Assembly: GCA_002422955.1 (NCBI GenBank)
Contig: DITY01000237.1
Coordinates: 5,144 to 24,584 of the forward strand
Reading direction: 5' to 3'
Length of the DNA: 19,441 nt
Source of the DNA: Planctomycetaceae bacterium UBA6172
GTDB lineage: Bacteria > Planctomycetota > Planctomycetia > Pirellulales > Pirellulaceae
The stretch's first letter is position 1. Each line of letters starts with the position of its first letter. A program made the position numbers and the translations under genes. The notes beneath the pieces are model-generated. The model saw only the letters and a list, made by a program, of their open reading frames with translations, was not told where the DNA came from and ran no database searches. Shown piece by piece: positions 14,689 through 19,441 of the stretch.

Positions 14689-16176
14689 ATGTCTTACGCC
14701 CTGCTAGCTGTCCTGATCCTTTTGGTGCTGGCGTTCGGCTTTCTCATGTGGAAAAGCCGGGATTTGTTGCGTTGGTACACGGTCACGGCGTCGACCCTCT
14801 CGCTGCTGTTGGCGATCGTGCTGCTGCTGCCGACCGCCGCGACGCTGAAGAGCCGAGCCGCTTGGCACAAAGTCAAAGAGGATCTGGAAGCGCAACTGGT
14901 GCGGCTCCGTTCGGACCAGGAATCGCTAAAACGTGGCGATCCGGCCGTGGGGGTCGGCGTGCTGGAGTTGCAGGAAGACCTCAACCGCTATTCGCTGGAA
15001 GCCGGTCGGCGGTGGCATAATCTGCGTGCGGTCGCTGGCGCGTCACCCACCGCCATCACCTTGGAAAAAGTTGCCCCAGCGAGCGAAGTCCCCCCCGGGA
15101 TGGAAGGCGAAGTCGCACCTCCCGCGGCGACACCTGCCCCCGCAGCCGGTACGCCCCCAGCCGCCGGCGCGGCGGCGCCTGCGGCCCCGAGTCCGCTGGT
15201 TCCCGTGGGTCTGATCGTTTACGGATTCGCCGAGACCGTTCGACCTGGGCTGGAAGTCGCGATTCCGACCTTCTATCTCGGTGAGTTCCGGGTCCGCTCC
15301 AGCACCCCCACCCAAGTGGTCCTGGAACCGACCGGCAGGCTCGAGGCACCCCAGCTTCAAGCGATCACCAGTGGCCAGGCGAGCAGTTGGGCGCTGTATG
15401 AGTTGCTGCCGCTCGATGACCATGACGTGTTCATCGCCGAAGGGAGCGAGGTGACGGACGACGCTTTGTTCGGTCGGGTCGATACCGACCTGCTGACCCA
15501 GTTGATGGGGCAGGGGCTATCGCCGGACACGCTCGCCAAATACACCCGCGACGGCAGCCGCGCGTTGCCGGAGGACCCGCCGCCGAGCCGCTGGATCAAG
15601 ATCGAGTTCACCCAGACGCATAAAATCGCCGTCGACAGTCCGGAACAGCGCGGCGCGTTGGATGGCGGATTCTTTGACGGCAGTGGTCAGGCGGTCGACA
15701 GCCGGCTGCAACGCGGCGGCGAGGACGGATCGGTGAGCTTCAACGTCGGCGAGCAGTTGGTCCTCAAGGAAGAAGCCGCCAACGAATTGATCGACGCGGG
15801 CGTCGCCAAGCTGGTCGACAATTATTATGTCCGCCCGCTCAACGATTACCGGATGGTGCTACGGCGACTACGGCTGCGGCTGGAAACGCTCGGCATCCGC
15901 CGCCAACAGTTGGAACTCGAACAAAAGGTTCTGGAAGACGCCATCGCGGCCACGGTCAAGATGTTGGCCGCCAACCAAGAGGCGAAGTTGAAACTGGAAA
16001 AGGATTTCGCGCAAATCCAGGTCGAGCGGAACGCCATCAGCGCTTACAACGGCACGGTCAGGCAACAGTTGGATGAAACCAAAGCGACGTTGACCAGCCT
16101 GTACCGCGAAAACTTGGCGATGCGGCAACAGTTGGTGGAAATCGAGCAGGGGATCGAAGCCGCCATCCCCCGTTGA
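14689..16176 (+). CDS. Membrane-anchored coiled-coil protein of unknown function
   Basis: The 495-residue protein starts with two membrane helices (4-21 ALLAVLILLVLAFGFLMW and 32-50). A coiled coil follows (KSRAAWHKVKEDLEAQLVRL to about 105), then an Ala/Pro linker (130-170) and a beta-rich globular region (VPVGLIVYGFAETVRPGLEV through EFTQTHKIAVDSPEQ). The last ~100 residues form a second long coiled coil (LRLETLGIRRQQLELEQKVL to ENLAMRQQLVEIEQGIEAA). Most of the protein is predicted to lie on one side of the membrane. The ATG at 14689 begins the first helix; no good ribosome site is visible, and TTG 14674 is a weaker choice. No family is recognised. It could be a planctomycete envelope or scaffolding factor. 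It is divergent from the TolC-like gene, which hints at shared regulation. Confidence 0.75.
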   Translation: MSYALLAVLILLVLAFGFLMWKSRDLLRWYTVTASTLSLLLAIVLLLPTAATLKSRAAWHKVKEDLEAQLVRLRSDQESLKRGDPAVGVGVLELQEDLNRYSLEAGRRWHNLRAVAGASPTAITLEKVAPASEVPPGMEGEVAPPAATPAPAAGTPPAAGAAAPAAPSPLVPVGLIVYGFAETVRPGLEVAIPTFYLGEFRVRSSTPTQVVLEPTGRLEAPQLQAITSGQASSWALYELLPLDDHDVFIAEGSEVTDDALFGRVDTDLLTQLMGQGLSPDTLAKYTRDGSRALPEDPPPSRWIKIEFTQTHKIAVDSPEQRGALDGGFFDGSGQAVDSRLQRGGEDGSVSFNVGEQLVLKEEAANELIDAGVAKLVDNYYVRPLNDYRMVLRRLRLRLETLGIRRQQLELEQKVLEDAIAATVKMLAANQEAKLKLEKDFAQIQVERNAISAYNGTVRQQLDETKATLTSLYRENLAMRQQLVEIEQGIEAAIPR

Positions 16177-16188
16177 TCCGACCGCCCG

Positions 16189-16218
16189 CTGCGCGATCGG
16201 TGCTCAGCGATCGTGCGG
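16189..16218. terminator. Possible bidirectional hairpin between convergent genes
   Basis: An 11-pair stem with two G-U pairs (CTGCGCGATCG with CGATCGTGCGG, 8-base loop) lies 12 bases after the coiled-coil gene stop and upstream of the lepB stop at 16434. There is no U-run, so efficiency is doubtful. The remaining 215 bases of the gap show nothing recognisable. Confidence 0.35.
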
Positions 16219-16433
16219 TACTCGGCGTTCGTCCGGGTGCTCACTCGCCCCAGCAAGTCTCCCGCTGTGCCTGGTTCGCCTCAACCGAACCCGCCGCGAC
16301 GCTCGTTCGCCCGTGAGCTTGGCGACGTCGGCGCTTCATCCGACCATGCTGAACCGCACGGCTGAGCGCTGCGCCGCCCTCCGCAAGGCCAGTTGCGTGC
16401 CGTCGGATGCAATCCGGCTCGTCCACCAGCCGC

Positions 16434-18554
16434 TCAGCGGATCAGCCGGATTTTCTTCAGGTTGGGCGTGAAGGGCAGCGGCTGGGACCAGGTGTGCGGC
16501 CAGAAGACCATCAGGGCTTTGCCGACCAGCAGGTCGCGCGGCACGTAGTGTTTATCGGCCCAGAGGTACGCGTCTTCGTCGACGGCGTTGTACGGGATGG
16601 ACGTCGTCCAGCACCGCGCGTCTTGGCTTTCGGGGCTGTTGTCGCCCATCGGAAAGAATTGGTCCTCGCCGAGGTCGAACGCCACGGTCCGGCGTCGTTG
16701 CCAACCCGCGAAATCTTCCCACAGTTCGGGATTCAGCAGCGCCTCTTGAATCTCTTCCAGCGATTGACGGGGGCCTGACCGGCCGTCGTCCGCGTAATCG
16801 ACCAAGCCGTTGAAGGTATTGCTGATCGAGATGTAGTACTTGTCGCGATCGACCTTGAGATGCCGCACGGTCGCCTCGCCCCCCAGGACCGCGAGCGCCA
16901 CGGGGGCGGCGTCGAGGGGGTGCTGGCCGGGCGCGAACCGTGGCCGATCCTCGGCGGGTTTACGGAAGTCGCGATGATCGTAGACGGTCGGGCCGTTGAA
17001 CTTGATCACGCGATCGTTGATCCACAACGTCAGCTGGTCGTCGACGTTGGCGAAGCGGAGCGTGACCCGTTCGCCGGCGGTGACGGAGGTACTGGCGGAG
17101 ACGGACGGCTCTTGCACCTTGCCATCACCCAGCGGCAGCGACGTTTCGCCGTCCAAGATCGAGAGCTTGGCGGCGCCGCTGGTGAGATCGAACTGGCATT
17201 GGTAGCGGACCCCGGCTTCGACGAGCTCCAGGATCAGCGCCTTGGCGTCGTCCGTGGTTTCGACATCGACTTCGAAAATCAGGTCACCGACCCAGTGCAT
17301 CCCCGTGGCGGCAGCGTCCGTCTGGCCGAATCGCGGCATCTTGCCGGACTGCTCCAGTTGGCCGCTGACGAAATCGGGGCTGAAGACACCGGCGGGGGCC
17401 CGGAATCGCCGGAGCAGGCCGTCCAGCAGGTTCGCGGCCGGTTCCCGCGCGATCTCCTGCGGGGACCGCTCGAAGACCAGGTGAGACGGCAAAAACAGGT
17501 AGGTATTGTAGGCATAAAAATCGGTGATCGCCTCGCTGGAGTACGGGTCGACTTCGCCCATCCCCAGGCCTTGCTCAGCCCGTTCCCATTGCGACGAGTT
17601 CGCGGTCCGGTGGAAATAACGCAACCACTTCCACTGGTCATCGGCCGCCGTGACGGTCGCCAGCGCCGACCCCTCGCCCCGTTTCACGACCCAGGAATCG
17701 GTCGGGGGTGCCGTGGCGCCGGGCTTCCAGGGCTGCCATGACGAGGGAAATCCGGCACGGGTCAGGGCGGTCGGTTCGAAGGCCGAGTCATAGACCACGT
17801 GCGACATCGCCAGCAGCCTGCCCGGCGGCTTGCGCAACATGCGAAACTGCATGTCCTGGACCGACTCCCGCGTTTCGCCCGACTGGGCCACCGCCGCCGG
17901 TTCGGAATCCAGCGGTCGGGCGTAGACGTCGCCGTGATGAATCAGCAACGTTTCGTTCGGCAGGCCGACGATCCGCTTGATGTAGTTCTGCTTGGGGTTG
18001 CCGGGATACTTGAACACGGCCACGTCCCAGCGTCTGGGATCGGACACCGCGTAGGCGAACTTGCTGACCAGGATCCGGTCGCCGCTGAACGAGCGGGTGC
18101 CGGGGTCGGAAGCCAGGTCGAGCGGCTGGACGAAACGGCAATTCGGACAGATCCCGCCGACGACGATATCCCCCGACCGCGACTCGATGCTGGCCCCGAC
18201 TTGGTAACGCATCTCGCATTGCGAGCAGAACAAATCCTTGTGTTCCCCCATCAGGGTGGGGGCCATTGAACCGGTCGGGATGACAAACGCTTCGGCGAGG
18301 AACCCGCGAAACAGCAGCGCCAAAATGAGGGCGACGACGAGCGACTCGACCGTTTCGCGGTAGCCGGAAACCCGAATCTCTTCGGCGCGTCGAGCCGCGG
18401 GGCTGAGGTGGCTATTGTCGTCAGCGGCGGGCGTATCCGAGTTCCCGGCGGCGGCCGGACGTTCCTTCGCGGCGGCGGGGCTGGCCTTCGCGGCGGCGGG
18501 GCTGGCCTTCGCGGCGGCGGGGCTGGGCAGATCGGGCTTTCGGGTCCGGGACAT
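16434..18554 (-). CDS. lepB: Signal peptidase I with zinc-knuckle and LamG-like insertions
   Basis: The 706-residue type I signal peptidase cleaves signal peptides at the outer face of the inner membrane; typical members have 200-330 residues. One membrane helix (about 70-90) precedes the catalytic Ser96 (IPTGSMAPTL). Box C reads GDRILVSKF (158-166), the catalytic Lys193 lies in YIKRIVGLPNE and box E is GDNSPES (637-643). Two additions stand out. CSQC (110-113) and CPNC (136-139) form a probable zinc knuckle between boxes B and C. About 420 residues separate boxes D and E and include a LamG/concanavalin-like beta domain (about 421-568, e.g. ERVTLRFANVDDQLTLWIND). The N-terminal 60 residues are a disordered Ala/Lys/Pro tail with a threefold repeat. 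All catalytic residues are present, so it should be active. It follows the HAD gene by 47 bases on the same strand, a likely operon. Confidence 0.93.
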   Translation of the reverse strand: MSRTRKPDLPSPAAAKASPAAAKASPAAAKERPAAAGNSDTPAADDNSHLSPAARRAEEIRVSGYRETVESLVVALILALLFRGFLAEAFVIPTGSMAPTLMGEHKDLFCSQCEMRYQVGASIESRSGDIVVGGICPNCRFVQPLDLASDPGTRSFSGDRILVSKFAYAVSDPRRWDVAVFKYPGNPKQNYIKRIVGLPNETLLIHHGDVYARPLDSEPAAVAQSGETRESVQDMQFRMLRKPPGRLLAMSHVVYDSAFEPTALTRAGFPSSWQPWKPGATAPPTDSWVVKRGEGSALATVTAADDQWKWLRYFHRTANSSQWERAEQGLGMGEVDPYSSEAITDFYAYNTYLFLPSHLVFERSPQEIAREPAANLLDGLLRRFRAPAGVFSPDFVSGQLEQSGKMPRFGQTDAAATGMHWVGDLIFEVDVETTDDAKALILELVEAGVRYQCQFDLTSGAAKLSILDGETSLPLGDGKVQEPSVSASTSVTAGERVTLRFANVDDQLTLWINDRVIKFNGPTVYDHRDFRKPAEDRPRFAPGQHPLDAAPVALAVLGGEATVRHLKVDRDKYYISISNTFNGLVDYADDGRSGPRQSLEEIQEALLNPELWEDFAGWQRRRTVAFDLGEDQFFPMGDNSPESQDARCWTTSIPYNAVDEDAYLWADKHYVPRDLLVGKALMVFWPHTWSQPLPFTPNLKKIRLIR
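18465..18527 (-). repeat. Threefold 21-base repeat in the lepB 5' coding region
   Basis: Three in-frame units of 21 bases (18465-18485, 18486-18506, 18507-18527) are identical except for the last base. They encode SPAAAKA-type heptads in the N-terminal cytoplasmic tail. Such repeats vary in copy number by slippage, and the period keeps the reading frame. Confidence 0.85.
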
Positions 18555-18601
18555 GGAACGGCGTTTCCGAAGATGGACGAAGCGGTGGAGTGGGTATTAG
18601 C

Positions 18602-19306
18602 TTAGCCGGTTGCGGAATCCGCCGAAACTTCGTTGTTCAATAACCGGTGGATGACCGGGTCGGCGAGCGTCTGGGCGATGGCGTGGACGCCCGGGAAGGC
18701 GTGCTGCCGCGTGTGTTCACTGGGGACGGCGATCACCACCGCCCCGGCAGCAACCCCGGCGGCGGAGCCATTACCGCTATCCTCCAGGACCAGCATCCGG
18801 GCCGGCTCGATCCGGAGTCGGTTGGCGGCGAGCAGGTACATTTCCGGGTGAGGCTTGCCGAACTGGACGTCATCGCCGGTCAACAGGAACGCCAACGACT
18901 CGAACCAGGGCTGGGCGCGAAGGATCCGCAGGGCGAATCGGCCGCGGCTGCTGGTCGCCACGCCGAACGGGATGCCTTGGCAACGCAGCGCGGCGATCAA
19001 TTCCGGCATCCCCGGCATCGCGGGGGGGCCGGCACCGAGCAAGTCGCTGTAGATTTCGTCCGATTCCGCTAGCAACTCGTGGGGATCGTCGTCGAGCGAA
19101 TGGAAATCGATCATCTCCTGGATCGCGGCGACACCGATTCGGCCCATCATCCGCTGTTGCAATTGGCTGCAGAAGCTGTGGCCCCGGGGGACGAGCAGTC
19201 GCTGGCCGACCTCCCAATAGAGGTTCTCGGTGTCGAACAGCAAGCCATCCATGTCGAGGGCGACCCCCTGCACGGGCGTGGACGGGTCGCGGGGTGTCTG
19301 ACTCAC
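18602..19306 (-). CDS. HAD-superfamily phosphatase/phosphomutase (beta-PGM-like)
   Basis: The 234-residue cytosolic haloacid-dehalogenase-type hydrolase has all four motifs: I DMDGLLFDTE (Asp18 nucleophile, Asp20 acid/base), II ATSS (117-120), III Lys151 (FGKPHPEMY) and IV LEDSGNG (Glu175-Asp176). The helical cap between residues 25 and 95 is of the C1 type, as in beta-phosphoglucomutase and sugar-phosphate phosphatases, so a phosphorylated sugar is the likely substrate; the exact one is unknown. The only reasonable start is the GTG at 19306, since the next Met (19) lies inside motif I. No strong ribosome site precedes it. The remaining 135 bases to the window edge hold no recognised feature. 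It lies 47 bases upstream of lepB and is probably co-transcribed with it. Confidence 0.9.
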   Translation of the reverse strand: MSQTPRDPSTPVQGVALDMDGLLFDTENLYWEVGQRLLVPRGHSFCSQLQQRMMGRIGVAAIQEMIDFHSLDDDPHELLAESDEIYSDLLGAGPPAMPGMPELIAALRCQGIPFGVATSSRGRFALRILRAQPWFESLAFLLTGDDVQFGKPHPEMYLLAANRLRIEPARMLVLEDSGNGSAAGVAAGAVVIAVPSEHTRQHAFPGVHAIAQTLADPVIHRLLNNEVSADSATG

Positions 19307-19441
19307 GAAGGCGCCGGATGGGTTGGAGGGGGCGGGATGGAGGATCGTGTTACGGGATGCTGTTATGGTTGGCGCAATCAGGCATTCTGGCTAGGGCCAA
19401 CCAGGCGATGGGGTCACCCCCACCGCGGACGGGCCGAGCGA

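Noticed and set aside
14412..14690. 92-codon minus-strand open frame in the divergent gap upstream of the TolC-like gene
   Set aside because: It overlaps the probable promoter of the opposite gene, has no ribosome site or recognisable motif, and its Arg/Ser/Pro-rich composition looks like chance.
16860..17741. 293-codon plus-strand open frame opposite lepB
   Set aside because: Lies wholly inside the lepB insert on the other strand, with low-complexity Arg/Gly/Asp-rich translation.

Overview
The window looks like a stretch of a planctomycete chromosome, most likely a Pirellulaceae relative (Rhodopirellula/Roseimaritima type). That placement is an inference from the gene families. They include an oversized signal peptidase I with a long inserted domain, a formaldehyde-activating-enzyme (Fae) homolog, a secreted DUF1593 nucleoside-hydrolase-like protein, a secreted DUF4832-type protein, an oversized TolC-like lipoprotein, wide intergenic gaps and many secreted or membrane proteins without a known role. 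No rRNA, tRNA, CRISPR array, phage or plasmid gene is visible.

Left part (1-3.99 kb): a REP-associated tyrosine transposase (RAYT, HUH/Y1 family) is bounded by an imperfect inverted repeat whose right arm lies in its own 3' coding end. Around it are short hairpin repeats: two copies of a 55-base double hairpin (1150 and 3632) and two single hairpins (1971 and 3594) with the same arm sequence. Two minus-strand genes lie between them, a small secreted protein and a DUF4832-type secreted protein.

Middle part (3.99-7.65 kb): an all-plus-strand segment, visibly lower in G+C than the right part. It holds a radical SAM protein with a strong promoter and ribosome site, a small coiled-coil protein, a decayed ferritin-like gene (two in-frame TAG codons and two frame changes), a 33-codon signal-peptide-like ORF, a ZIP-family metal transporter and a four-helix membrane protein. 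The ferritin remnant beside a ZIP transporter suggests a former metal-handling neighbourhood.

Right-middle (7.65-11.35 kb): a DUF1593 protein (minus) that seems to lack its C-terminal domain and ends beside a 15-base tandem repeat; a near-perfect 90-base palindromic element (9080-9169) sharing the GGGTCAGG core with the ends of the RAYT unit; an SDR oxidoreductase (plus); and, converging on it, a Fae homolog preceded by an ArsR-family repressor gene.

Right part (11.35-19.44 kb): a 982-residue TolC-like lipoprotein gene (minus) ending in a textbook intrinsic terminator. Divergent from it is a 495-residue two-helix membrane protein with coiled coils. Convergent with that is a likely two-gene minus-strand operon of a HAD phosphatase followed by the unusual signal peptidase I. 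The most unusual single genes are the signal peptidase, with a probable zinc knuckle and a LamG-like insert, and the Fae homolog, which appears to lack the catalytic histidine. The best candidate for an underexplored system is the RAYT with its dispersed palindromes.
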